In this document: positions 7,669 through 15,607 of the stretch, piece by piece
Layout: every line of letters begins with the position of its first letter
Position numbering within the stretch: position 1 is the first letter of the stretch
Source: Gluconobacter sp. Dm-62
Lineage (GTDB): Bacteria; Pseudomonadota; Alphaproteobacteria; Acetobacterales; Acetobacteraceae
DNA length: 34,116 bases
Direction of reading: 5' to 3'
Assembly (NCBI RefSeq): GCF_018256155.1
Contig: NZ_JAERLY010000022.1
Coordinates: forward strand, 1 to 34,116
Notes under the pieces: model-generated
What the model was told of the DNA's origin: nothing
The model's database searches: none
Seen by the model: only the letters and a program-made list of their open reading frames with translations
Made by a program: the position numbers and the translations under genes

Positions 7669-8663
7669 TCCGCAATGCAGCTTTCAAATCCGCGACGAAG
7701 CTGCGGACGATTGAGATTGCGCCCGATGAACACCAGACGGGAATCCCGGCTCTCACCCTCACGGAACGGACCGATAAAGTCCCCGTCCGCCATCATATGG
7801 ACGGCCTGGAACGCAAAGCGGTTCTGCTCACCCTTGAAATGCAGAATGCCCTTCGCCCGCAGAATATCCGCACCCTGTTCCTGAAGGATCGCCCCGATCC
7901 AGGCCTGAAAACGGCGCTGATCGACCGGCTCCTTGATGTTCAGGGAAATGCTGGTGATGCCTTCCTCATGAGAATGATGATCGTTTTCCAGAAAGTCCGG
8001 CATCGTCTTGAGCGCACGCGCCAGATCGAAGCCACCCCGGTCCAGAATATCGGTCAGCTTCACGCCGCCATGCTGCGCCTCATGGATCTGCGCCACCGCG
8101 TTGATCTTCCGCAGACGGGCCACGATCTCCTTGCGGCGTTCTTCATCCGCAAGATCGACCTTGTTCAGCACGATCACATCCGCAAACGCGATCTGGTTCA
8201 CCGCTTCAGGGCTTTCGTCCAGCGTTTCCATGACGTTGAACGCATCCACAACCGTCACGACCGCGTCCAACCGTGCCTTCTCGCGCAGGTTCTCGTCCAC
8301 GAAGAACGTCTGTGCGACAGGGGCCGGATCGGCCAGCCCCGTGGTCTCGACGATAATGCCGTCAAACCGGTTCCGCCGGCGCAGCAGACTGCCCAGAATG
8401 CGGATCAGATCTCCGCGTACCGTGCAGCAGATGCAGCCATTGTTCATCTCGAACACTTCCTCGTCTGCATCCACCACGAGGTCATTGTCGATCCCGAGTT
8501 CGCCGAACTCGTTCACGACAACCGCATATTTGCGACCATGTTCGGCCGTCAGGATATGATTGAGAAGCGTCGTCTTGCCGGCGCCGAGAAAGCCGGTGAG
8601 AACCGTTACCGGGACGGTTCCGGTCCGTGCCGGGGTCGCAGTGGTGTCAGGGGTGCTGGACAT
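7665..8663 (-). CDS. COG0523 / CobW-family GTPase (putative metallochaperone)
   Basis: Cytoplasmic G3E GTPase, 332 aa. Walker A is G24-FLGAGK-T31, the family metal-binding motif is C77-I-C-C80, and NKVD gives guanine specificity; a His-rich loop NDHHSH and the C-terminal CobW_C domain (about 230-330) follow. Members load Zn or other metals into target proteins under GTP hydrolysis; a zinc role is the commonest but is not shown here, and no other cobalamin genes are nearby. The ATG at 8663 is chosen because GGAGG lies 5 bases before it; the longer frame to 8726 would overlap the upstream gene. It starts 19 bases after the O-antigen-ligase-like gene and overlaps the WD40 gene by four bases. Confidence 0.93.
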   Translation of the reverse strand: MSSTPDTTATPARTGTVPVTVLTGFLGAGKTTLLNHILTAEHGRKYAVVVNEFGELGIDNDLVVDADEEVFEMNNGCICCTVRGDLIRILGSLLRRRNRFDGIIVETTGLADPAPVAQTFFVDENLREKARLDAVVTVVDAFNVMETLDESPEAVNQIAFADVIVLNKVDLADEERRKEIVARLRKINAVAQIHEAQHGGVKLTDILDRGGFDLARALKTMPDFLENDHHSHEEGITSISLNIKEPVDQRRFQAWIGAILQEQGADILRAKGILHFKGEQNRFAFQAVHMMADGDFIGPFREGESRDSRLVFIGRNLNRPQLRRGFESCIAE

Positions 8664-8682
8664 AAGGCCTCCGTAATCTGCC

Positions 8683-9975
8683 TTACGATATAGGCCGGTC
8701 CCTGCCCGCTTGAAACCCGTCCCCACCCCGGAATGTCCGATAGGCCAGCGCCAGCCCCAGAAGCAGGAAGCCCCAGCCGCTCAGGGGCAGGTTCAGGAAG
8801 TCCGAAGAGGACGCGATCGGCCATTCCTGAATGAACACCGCCGCAAACAGCCCGATTGAAATTGCGTGCCCGTTCCGCCCCGGCCAGATCGCCTTCAGCC
8901 AGGTCGCGATCATCAGGACAAACAGAATGAGGCCCGGTACTCCCGCATTGACCAACGCCTGAAGGTAATGGTTGTGCGGATGCTGCACACACAGATCCAG
9001 CCATCCCTTCTCCGGCAGCGCATCGGACAACCATGACAGCCCATGGAACGTGGCCGGATCCGAACAGAAATGCCGGTAGGCGTCATAACCCTGCCCGATC
9101 CAGGGATGCGCCTGCGCCATGACGACGGCATGGGTATAGATCTCCCCATACGGCGAGTGACCGAAATGCGTGAGCTGCTCCCGCGCCAGTGTCACGAGAT
9201 GGAAGAAACTACCCGGCGAGAAGACCCGCGCCACCAGCACCAGAACCGGCAGCATCGCCGCCGCCGCCAGCGCTGCCGGACGCATTGGCCGGTACAACAG
9301 CGCGCAGACACCGATCCCCAGCAGAGACAGCGCAAGCGGCATCCGCTGCCCGGCCAGAACCATGATCCCGACCGCCAGAACCGTTGCTGCACAAAGCCCC
9401 AGCGTCCGCACCAGACGGCTGCGTGCCCCTTCCGCCACCGCACATCCAACCATCAGCAGCGGCAGGATCAGCCGGGACAGGGGTGCTGCAGCCCGGGGAT
9501 GCTCATACGGCCCGGTCAGCGTTCCGTCATGAAAACGCGGAATTCCAAACAGATTGCGCCCGAACACGGCCTGGACCAGCATCTGCACGGCAATATAGAC
9601 GCCGCAGGCACAGGCCACCCACAGCACCCGCCTGCGCCAGACCGCATCCTTCAGCAACCAACAGCCCAAAGCCGCAGCCGCAAGCGGGAAACGGATCGCC
9701 AGCAGCGACTGGGTCAGCGCCCCATGCCCCGGCGACACCCACAGCGTGCACAACACCTGCCAGCCCCACCAGCAGAACGTGGCAACCACCCACGGCTCGC
9801 GGAACCAGTCCCATCCGCCCTGCCGCCGCCCAGTCAGGGAAGAATGGAGGAGCAGAAGAACTGCCAGAAGATCAAGATCGGCCTCACCTGCCACGCGCAC
9901 ATGCGTCAGGGCCAGAGGCAGAACCACAGCGGCCCATTGGCCGATCCGGGTCACGGTGGAAGGAGAGAAGCGCAT
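8683..9975 (-). CDS. O-antigen ligase / polymerase-like membrane protein (Wzy_C)
   Basis: Inner-membrane protein of 430 aa with about 10-12 hydrophobic segments. A large periplasmic loop with HPWIGQGYDAYRHF and then HPHNHYLQALVNAGVPGL is the signature of the Wzy_C/O-antigen ligase family: the histidine-bearing stretch is essential in WaaL-type ligases. These proteins join undecaprenyl-linked glycan to lipid A core, or polymerise the glycan; sequence alone does not tell ligase from polymerase. It is the first gene of a three-gene minus-strand operon, which is an odd pairing with the metallochaperone GTPase, but several glycosyltransferase genes lie downstream on the other side of the reductase. 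It diverges from the AKR11B4-like gene. Confidence 0.85.
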   Translation of the reverse strand: MRFSPSTVTRIGQWAAVVLPLALTHVRVAGEADLDLLAVLLLLHSSLTGRRQGGWDWFREPWVVATFCWWGWQVLCTLWVSPGHGALTQSLLAIRFPLAAAALGCWLLKDAVWRRRVLWVACACGVYIAVQMLVQAVFGRNLFGIPRFHDGTLTGPYEHPRAAAPLSRLILPLLMVGCAVAEGARSRLVRTLGLCAATVLAVGIMVLAGQRMPLALSLLGIGVCALLYRPMRPAALAAAAMLPVLVLVARVFSPGSFFHLVTLAREQLTHFGHSPYGEIYTHAVVMAQAHPWIGQGYDAYRHFCSDPATFHGLSWLSDALPEKGWLDLCVQHPHNHYLQALVNAGVPGLILFVLMIATWLKAIWPGRNGHAISIGLFAAVFIQEWPIASSSDFLNLPLSGWGFLLLGLALAYRTFRGGDGFQAGRDRPIS

Positions 9976-10065
9976 CTGGCGTGGATGGAAGGTTTCACGA
10001 TTTCATGCAACCTCTCCCGTCGCGATACGCTTTTTCGTTACTGTCCATCTCAAATGGAGACACTC

Positions 10066-11064
10066 ATGGCTTCCGACACCATCCTCATCCCCGGAATCGA
10101 CACCCCCCTCTCACGCGTGGCCCTTGGCACCTGGGCCATCGGCGGCTGGATGTGGGGCGGCCCCGATGATGACAATGGCGTCCGCACCATTCACGCGGCC
10201 CTCGACGAAGGCATCAACCTGATCGACACAGCCCCGGTCTACGGCTTCGGCCATTCCGAGGAAATCGTTGGTCGGGCGCTCGCCGAGAAGCCCAACAAGG
10301 CACATGTCGCCACGAAACTCGGCCTGCATTGGGTCGGCGAAGACGAAAAGAACATGAAGGTCTTCCGGGACTCACGCCCGGCCCGTATCCGCAAGGAAGT
10401 CGAAGACTCCCTGCGTCGCCTGCGCGTGGAAACGATCGATCTCGAACAGATCCACTGGCCCGACGACAAGACCCCCATCGACGAGAGCGCCCGCGAGCTT
10501 CAGAAGCTCCATCAGGAAGGCAAGATCCGCGCGCTCGGCGTCAGCAACTTCTCGCCCAAACAGATGGACATCTTTCGCGAAGTGGCGCCGATCGCCACGA
10601 TCCAGCCGCCGCTGAACCTTTTCGAGCGCACGATCGAAAAGGACATCTTGCCTTACGCCGAAAAGCACAATGCCGTCGTGCTCGCCTATGGCGCCCTGTG
10701 CCGCGGCCTGCTGACCGGCAAGATGAACCGCGACACGACCTTCCCGAAGGACGACCTGCGCTCAAACGATCCGAAATTCCAGAAGCCGAATTTCGAGAAC
10801 TATCTCGCAGCCGTCGAAGAGTTCAAGAAGCTGGCCGAAAAGCGTGGCAAATCCACCATGGCCTTCGCCGTCCGCTGGGTGCTGGATCAGGGACCGGTCA
10901 TCGCCCTGTGGGGTGCCCGCAAGCCGGAGCAGGTCTCAGGCGTGAAGGACGTGTTCGGCTGGTCTTTGACCGAAGAAGAAAAGAAGGCCGTGGACGACAT
11001 TCTTGCCCGTCATGTGCCGAATGCCATCGACCCGACCTTCATGGCTCCGCCCGCCCGCGACTGA
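10066..11064 (+). CDS. Aldo/keto reductase, AKR11B4 (Gox1615) orthologue
   Basis: Cytoplasmic NADPH-dependent carbonyl reductase with a TIM barrel, 332 aa. The catalytic tetrad is D54, Y59 (DTAPVYGFG), K84 (ATKLG) and H130 (QIHWPD); the C-terminal WGARKPEQV segment is the cofactor 2'-phosphate/adenine-binding end. The sequence agrees, from memory, almost throughout with the Gluconobacter oxydans enzyme Gox1615/AKR11B4, described as reducing glyceraldehyde and other short aldehydes; this is the main clue to the host genus. The ATG at 10066 is preceded by GGAGA; an ATG at 10054 is in frame but overlaps that SD, and the open frame running further upstream is antisense to the ligase gene. It converges on the GT4 gene with only 5 bases between stops. 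Confidence 0.95.
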   Translation: MASDTILIPGIDTPLSRVALGTWAIGGWMWGGPDDDNGVRTIHAALDEGINLIDTAPVYGFGHSEEIVGRALAEKPNKAHVATKLGLHWVGEDEKNMKVFRDSRPARIRKEVEDSLRRLRVETIDLEQIHWPDDKTPIDESARELQKLHQEGKIRALGVSNFSPKQMDIFREVAPIATIQPPLNLFERTIEKDILPYAEKHNAVVLAYGALCRGLLTGKMNRDTTFPKDDLRSNDPKFQKPNFENYLAAVEEFKKLAEKRGKSTMAFAVRWVLDQGPVIALWGARKPEQVSGVKDVFGWSLTEEEKKAVDDILARHVPNAIDPTFMAPPARD

Positions 11065-11069
11065 GACCC

Positions 11070-12281
11070 TCAGGACTGCGATCGGGAGCGCGCAAACATA
11101 ATCGCTTCCTGTCGCAGTTCATCCTGTCGCAGCCGGGCCGGCCCGACATCAAACAACGCTGCCCGCCTGCGCCCCAGCGCGCCCAGCCGTTCCCTCAGCT
11201 CATCGTCATCCATCGCAAAGCCCAGCGCCTGCTCCAGCGCTTCGGGCTCGTCCGGCGCGGCGAGCAGAGCGGCCTCTCCGACAAGATCAGGGAGCGCGCC
11301 CATAGGGGAGGCAACGACTGCCGCGCCACATCCCATGGCTTCAAGCGCAGTCATACCAAAGGGCTCTTCCCATCGACTGGGAACTACAACAATCGCTGCC
11401 TGCGCCATGGCCTTTAAAACGTCACTATGGGGCCGATATCCCGTCATCATAACCCCGGCTGCCGCAGCGACAGGTCGCAGGCGCTCAAGATAAGACGTTT
11501 CCGGAGACTCAGGGCCAAAGCGGTCGGCTCCCATAATGAGTGCCGTCCATCCTGGGTGCTTCTTGCGGACATTCCCCCAGGCCCGGACGAATGCGTCCAC
11601 ACCCTTATCCGCCACGACGCGGCCCGCAAAGAGTACAGTCCTCTGTCTCTCCACCGAAAACGGCAGGGCGGACAGATCAATACAGTTGGGCTGTACCTCC
11701 GTCCGGAGCGGTCGACATCCTTCCTGAAACCGCCGAACCACCCAGTCAGAAACACCACAGACGAGCACATGTCGCGCCAGATCTTCCCTCTGCCGGACGG
11801 TCCGCGCGCCCCGCATCGTGCAGGGATCGTTATGGAGAACCAGTCTGACCGGCCCGAAACGCGCCAGAAAACGTGCCAGATCCGGCCGGTTGTGAATTTC
11901 CGTCAAAGCAGGCCGACAGGACCGCATCATTGCCACACAGGCCAGGCGATAGCGCCAGTGCAATGGTAACGGGACACGTGGAAGGATTAACGGCAGATAC
12001 CGGCCGCCTGGCAACGGTGTCACAATCGGCCCCATCCCCGTCACGATATCGGACGCACAGGCTCCGCGGCTGACAAGCAACGAAATCGCCCCCGCATGCC
12101 CTGCTTCATAACGTTCACGGGGAGGAAGGATGATCAGAACGGGATTAAACGTTACACCATCGTCAAAATTAGTAACATTTTGTTGCAGTTCGAATAATCC
12201 CTGACTGTCTGACATTTCCAGTTTCTTAACAGAAGCCGGGCCATCCTTCTCAAAGACAGAAGGATAGAAATGATTGTGCAT
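11070..12281 (-). CDS. GT4-family glycosyltransferase
   Basis: Cytoplasmic, probably membrane-associated, retaining sugar transferase with a GT-B fold. The N-terminal domain begins with VLIILPPRERYEAGHAG; the C-terminal Rossmann half starts at VLFAGRVVADKGVDAFVRAW and includes SRWEEPFGMTALEAMGCGAAVVAS, whose E-x7-E binds the nucleotide sugar. Donor and acceptor sugars cannot be deduced. Start is uncertain: ATG at 12281 (403 aa) or ATG at 12215 (381 aa), neither with a strong SD; the frame extends to 12401 but would then run across the divergent GGDEF-EAL start. Its neighbours (NTase-HAD fusion, two more glycosyltransferases, O-antigen ligase) point to surface polysaccharide. Confidence 0.88.
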   Translation of the reverse strand: MHNHFYPSVFEKDGPASVKKLEMSDSQGLFELQQNVTNFDDGVTFNPVLIILPPRERYEAGHAGAISLLVSRGACASDIVTGMGPIVTPLPGGRYLPLILPRVPLPLHWRYRLACVAMMRSCRPALTEIHNRPDLARFLARFGPVRLVLHNDPCTMRGARTVRQREDLARHVLVCGVSDWVVRRFQEGCRPLRTEVQPNCIDLSALPFSVERQRTVLFAGRVVADKGVDAFVRAWGNVRKKHPGWTALIMGADRFGPESPETSYLERLRPVAAAAGVMMTGYRPHSDVLKAMAQAAIVVVPSRWEEPFGMTALEAMGCGAAVVASPMGALPDLVGEAALLAAPDEPEALEQALGFAMDDDELRERLGALGRRRAALFDVGPARLRQDELRQEAIMFARSRSQS

Positions 12282-12377
12282 ATTTCCAAAGGGAACAGCC
12301 CGGGAGGAGGGCGTCGCCGCGCAGACGCCTGCTTTCCTATGACTGTGCCTCCGGAAAACATGCCACGGGAAAGAATC

Positions 12378-14015
12378 ATGGCCCTCTTTCCCATTCACCA
12401 TCTTGCCGACGCCGCCAGCGAAGGTCTGGCAATTGTGTATCGGGACAAGATCATTGAAGCCAACAGACCCCTTCTCTCCTGCATCGGCACCGATCTTCAG
12501 AACTTTCCGCCCCTTCAGGACATTCTTCCCGAAGCCCTGAAAGTACCGCCCGACAATACATATTACCCCGGCGCGCTCATGACTTTGGAGGGGCGGGTCT
12601 TTCCTGTCCAGTTCCGCCTGACACCGCTTCGCCGCAATAACCGGGACTGCCTCGCCCTTGCCGTTACGTTTCCTGCCGCAATCGATGCGCCTACTCCTGA
12701 ACGCATAACGACCTTATGCACACGGGAAGAGTTTGAGAGAATCCTCGAAGCACTGTTCGCGAACAGCACAACACGACAACCGGCGGGTATCCTTCTGCAT
12801 GCCGATCTTAATCGTTTCCGCGCCATAAATGAACGCTACGGCACCAAGGTTGCCGATGGCGTTCTCAGCGCAATCGGACAGCGCCTTCAAACATTTCTGA
12901 CCGGAGACTGTGTCATTGCACGGCTGGGCGGTGACGAATTCGGAATTTTCTGCCCGTTCCCATACGAACACCCCGCTCAGGCGACACGCTGGGCCCAGAT
13001 CACCCGGGACGTTTTTCACACCACCCTGTCCGTGGATGGACACAGGATCCATCTGACAGCCAGTATCGGCTGCTGCCTCATCCCTTTTGATACCTATCGC
13101 TTTGAGACAGCATGGCACTATGCCGAACTTGCCCTTAACGAGGCCCGCCGTCTCCAGTCTCCGGACTGGGTCAGCTTCAGCCCCGTCATGCAGGCCGATG
13201 TTCAGCATCGTTCCGAACTGGAACATGATCTACAGCGGGCCCTTGAGACCAGTCAGTTTTTCCTCGAATTCCAACCTCTGATCTGCCTCAGCACGAACAG
13301 GGTCGAGTGCGTCGAAGCACTCCTGCGCTGGAGGCACCCCGCGAGAGGTGTAATTTCTCCGAATGAATTCATCCCCATCGCAGAGGAGTGCGGCCTCATT
13401 GTTCCGATTGGTCGCTGGGTCCTGCTCGAAGCCTGCACACAGGCAAGCAGACTGGCGCCTCATATCAGGGTCGCCATCAATATTTCCGCCATGCAGTTCC
13501 TGCATGATGACATGTATGCCGCAGTCCTCCAGACCCTCTTTCAGGCCGGCCTGCCCCCTGAAAGACTTGAGCTCGAGCTGACAGAAAGTATTTTTCTGGA
13601 AGCCGTTCAGCGCAATCTGGAAACCATGAACAAAATTCGTGCTCTGGGCGTCAAGATTGTTATGGACGATTTCGGGATCGGCTTTTCAAGCCTCAATTAC
13701 TTGCGAAGCTTTCCTTTTGACCGGATCAAGATCGATCGATCCTTTATCCGGGACATGCTGAACGATCCTCAGGCCCAGAGCATTGTCAGTGCCATCATGA
13801 ACCTGGGCCACGCCATGTCTATGGAGGTCGTCGCTGAAGGCGTGGAAACTGCCGCACAGCTTGATATGCTGCGACATACCTCCTGCAATACAGCACAGGG
13901 CTTCCTGCTTGGGCGCCCCGCCTCTCTTGAAGATCTGTCAGCCTATCCAGGAATAGTTGAAAATCCTGCTGCTCCCCAACAGACTGACGGGATCTCCAAA
14001 GATCACCTCTCCTGA
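12378..14015 (+). CDS. PAS-GGDEF-EAL cyclic-di-GMP turnover protein
   Basis: Cytoplasmic 545-aa signalling protein: N-terminal PAS-like domain (about 5-100), GGDEF domain (115-265) and EAL domain (280-530). GGDEF is intact at 184-188 with the upstream HADLNRFRAIN metal segment, so diguanylate cyclase activity is possible; no RxxD inhibitory site is seen where expected. The EAL half keeps E-A-L at 313-315, N in INISAMQF, TES, DDFG at 430-433, KIDRSF and EGVET at 487-491, so it should be an active phosphodiesterase. Net direction is unknown. The ATG at 12378 has GGGAAAG upstream; ATGs at 12360 and 12339 are alternatives. It lies inside the glycosyltransferase locus and may tune polysaccharide output through c-di-GMP (inference). 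Confidence 0.93.
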   Translation: MALFPIHHLADAASEGLAIVYRDKIIEANRPLLSCIGTDLQNFPPLQDILPEALKVPPDNTYYPGALMTLEGRVFPVQFRLTPLRRNNRDCLALAVTFPAAIDAPTPERITTLCTREEFERILEALFANSTTRQPAGILLHADLNRFRAINERYGTKVADGVLSAIGQRLQTFLTGDCVIARLGGDEFGIFCPFPYEHPAQATRWAQITRDVFHTTLSVDGHRIHLTASIGCCLIPFDTYRFETAWHYAELALNEARRLQSPDWVSFSPVMQADVQHRSELEHDLQRALETSQFFLEFQPLICLSTNRVECVEALLRWRHPARGVISPNEFIPIAEECGLIVPIGRWVLLEACTQASRLAPHIRVAINISAMQFLHDDMYAAVLQTLFQAGLPPERLELELTESIFLEAVQRNLETMNKIRALGVKIVMDDFGIGFSSLNYLRSFPFDRIKIDRSFIRDMLNDPQAQSIVSAIMNLGHAMSMEVVAEGVETAAQLDMLRHTSCNTAQGFLLGRPASLEDLSAYPGIVENPAAPQQTDGISKDHLS

Positions 14016-14197
14016 GGCGCCCCGGATTTACGTTCCCCTGCCAGACGCTCACGCCTGACGATGCGGCGTGTCTCACGCAAAAGGCGATATTTTTCCACCG
14101 CAGTCAGAGAGACTTTTGCATCCTGGGAAAGAGGCTCTCGCGGCGCCTTAGAACTGGAGGACAAATTTCCCTCTATATCCCTGTAAGATGCCATCAT
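14003..14197 (-). CDS. Possible small hypothetical protein (64 aa)
   Basis: Open frame in the 257-base gap between the GGDEF-EAL and NTase-HAD genes, starting at an ATGATG (14197/14194) preceded closely by GGAAAG. The product is hydrophilic, with a low-complexity SSSS stretch and a strongly basic helical C-terminus (VEKYRLLRETRRIVRRERL). Its last codons overlap the 3' end of the GGDEF-EAL gene by 13 bases. No family was recognised, and the gap holds no other feature that can be supported. Could equally be a chance frame. Confidence 0.3.
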   Translation of the reverse strand: MMASYRDIEGNLSSSSKAPREPLSQDAKVSLTAVEKYRLLRETRRIVRRERLAGERKSGAPQER

Positions 14198-14272
14198 CTT
14201 TCCATTCAGAATATTTGATACGAAATGTAACCTCAGTCCAACACCCTGTCGAGCGCTTTCCAAACGTCATTT

Positions 14273-15457
14273 TCAAATACTGAAAATATCCATTTCTGAA
14301 ACAAGATCTGCCAGACTGTCCGGACCGATGGGTACACCCCGGACACCTGCCGCTCTGGCAGCCTGCATATCGGAAGGCTGATCCCCAAACAGGACACAGC
14401 GCGCCGGGTCGAGCTCCCACCGCTGCAGCAGGTCAACAATCATACCAGGGGCCGGCTTTCGATTAATACTTGAGCCTCGATACTGCTCTATTTTGGCATC
14501 TGGATGCATCGGGCAGTACCTCCAGTCGTCTACAGTCCCGCCATCGTCTCGAATAACGTCGATTACCCAATCCATGAGCTGCAAAAGATCATCTTCAGAA
14601 TAAAACCCGCGCGCAACTCCGGACTGGTTGGTCACAATGAAGACATGATATCCGCTCTCAGTAATACGGGCGATTGCTTCCCGGGCCCCCGCTTCCCATT
14701 CAAACCGCTCACGCGTTCCGACCCATCCGAAATCCCGGTTAATGACACCATCCCGGTCAAGAAAAACCGCAGGCCGCCGAAGAACCTGCGGAAATTCCTT
14801 CTCAGCCACACCAAGACTTTCTGGATCCATGGCACGGCAAAAATATCCTGGGAGCGCGATACTCCGAAGCACGTCACCCTGCACCAACGCGCGCAAAACA
14901 TCCTGCTCAAGTGAACAGGTCTCCGTCAGGTTATCGAAAATCGAGACGTCAAACAGGTATATTCCAGTGCTGGTCGCCTCCCCTGTTCCACATGCTTCGG
15001 TGGCCGCCTGAGCCGGGATAAATTTTCCTCTATCCTGCTGTTGCTCGAGCTTTTTGACGTCCTGAAGCAGGCGCCAGTGCCCACCGCTCGCCGTTCCCAA
15101 AAAACGCGCCAGGTTACAGGAGAACAGAGCATTCCCATGACAGAGAAGAAACCGTTTCGGCAGGTACGGCCGAATTTGCAGAAGCGCCCCACCTGTTCCG
15201 TGCCCACGCGGCGTCGCGCTTAGAAAAATTCCTGCAGGTTTGGGGAGAAACGACTGGAGAGCCTCAATTGCCGCTGTGACATCCGGCGGATCCTGTTCGG
15301 TGAGAAAGATGAATTCCTCAACCCCAAACCGCTGCATTTCTCGCATCTGCCAGGCGAGAAATGGTTTTCCCGCACAAGGCATCAGTGACAGCGGCAATCC
15401 CTGCGAACCAGCATCTTCGAGCAGAATGACGCACTGACAGACCGTAACGCTGGCCAC
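14273..15457 (-). CDS. Nucleotidyltransferase-like / HAD phosphatase fusion
   Basis: Two-domain cytoplasmic protein of 394 aa. Residues 1-220 resemble sugar-phosphate nucleotidyltransferases (VILLEDAGSQGLPLSLMPCAGKPFLAW...), but the usual GGxGTR-L loop reads EDAGSQG, so nucleotide transfer is doubtful. Residues 228-390 are a GmhB/HisB-N-type HAD phosphatase: D234-R-D236-G nucleophile motif, VTNQSG at 275-280, K334 in RKPAPGM, and GDQPSD at 358-363. The zinc loop of GmhB is largely lost: CPMHP remains but no later CxC. The combination recalls HddC and GmhB of the GDP-heptose pathway, so a role in making an activated sugar is likely but unproven. The GTG at 15457 is chosen because GGGAGA lies 7 bases before it; upstream frame to 15607 would reach the divergent glycosyltransferase gene. 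Confidence 0.82.
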   Translation of the reverse strand: MASVTVCQCVILLEDAGSQGLPLSLMPCAGKPFLAWQMREMQRFGVEEFIFLTEQDPPDVTAAIEALQSFLPKPAGIFLSATPRGHGTGGALLQIRPYLPKRFLLCHGNALFSCNLARFLGTASGGHWRLLQDVKKLEQQQDRGKFIPAQAATEACGTGEATSTGIYLFDVSIFDNLTETCSLEQDVLRALVQGDVLRSIALPGYFCRAMDPESLGVAEKEFPQVLRRPAVFLDRDGVINRDFGWVGTRERFEWEAGAREAIARITESGYHVFIVTNQSGVARGFYSEDDLLQLMDWVIDVIRDDGGTVDDWRYCPMHPDAKIEQYRGSSINRKPAPGMIVDLLQRWELDPARCVLFGDQPSDMQAARAAGVRGVPIGPDSLADLVSEMDIFSI

Positions 15458-15607
15458 AAAAGGTTCTCCCACGATCGATATAACACCGGGGCTCAAAGCC
15501 CCCGAAGCTGCCCCTTGCTCATCTGCCGGGGCATACTTACACTTTGCCCCCAATACTGTTTGACAGACCGGCGTCCCCGTCGGCCGCCACAAAGCTAGTC
15601 GGAACAC

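Noticed and set aside
7797-8693. Plus-strand frame (298 codons) over the COG0523 GTPase gene
   Set aside because: Shadow of a gene with all GTPase motifs; product has no signature and is Arg/His-rich.
9043-10065. Upstream extension of the AKR11B4-like gene
   Set aside because: It runs antisense to the O-antigen-ligase-like gene; the reductase begins at 10066 with an SD and the known N-terminus.
14050-14070. CACGCC/GGCGTG hairpin after the GGDEF-EAL gene as a terminator
   Set aside because: Short stem with a 9-base loop and no T-run; common by chance at this base composition.
15488-15502. GGGGCT-CAA-AGCCCC hairpin upstream of the NTase-HAD start
   Set aside because: A perfect 6-bp stem with a 3-base loop, but there is no T-run or recognised leader class, so no function is assigned.
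15560-15565. TTGACA as a -35 box for the first glycosyltransferase
   Set aside because: No acceptable -10 lies 16-18 bases downstream.
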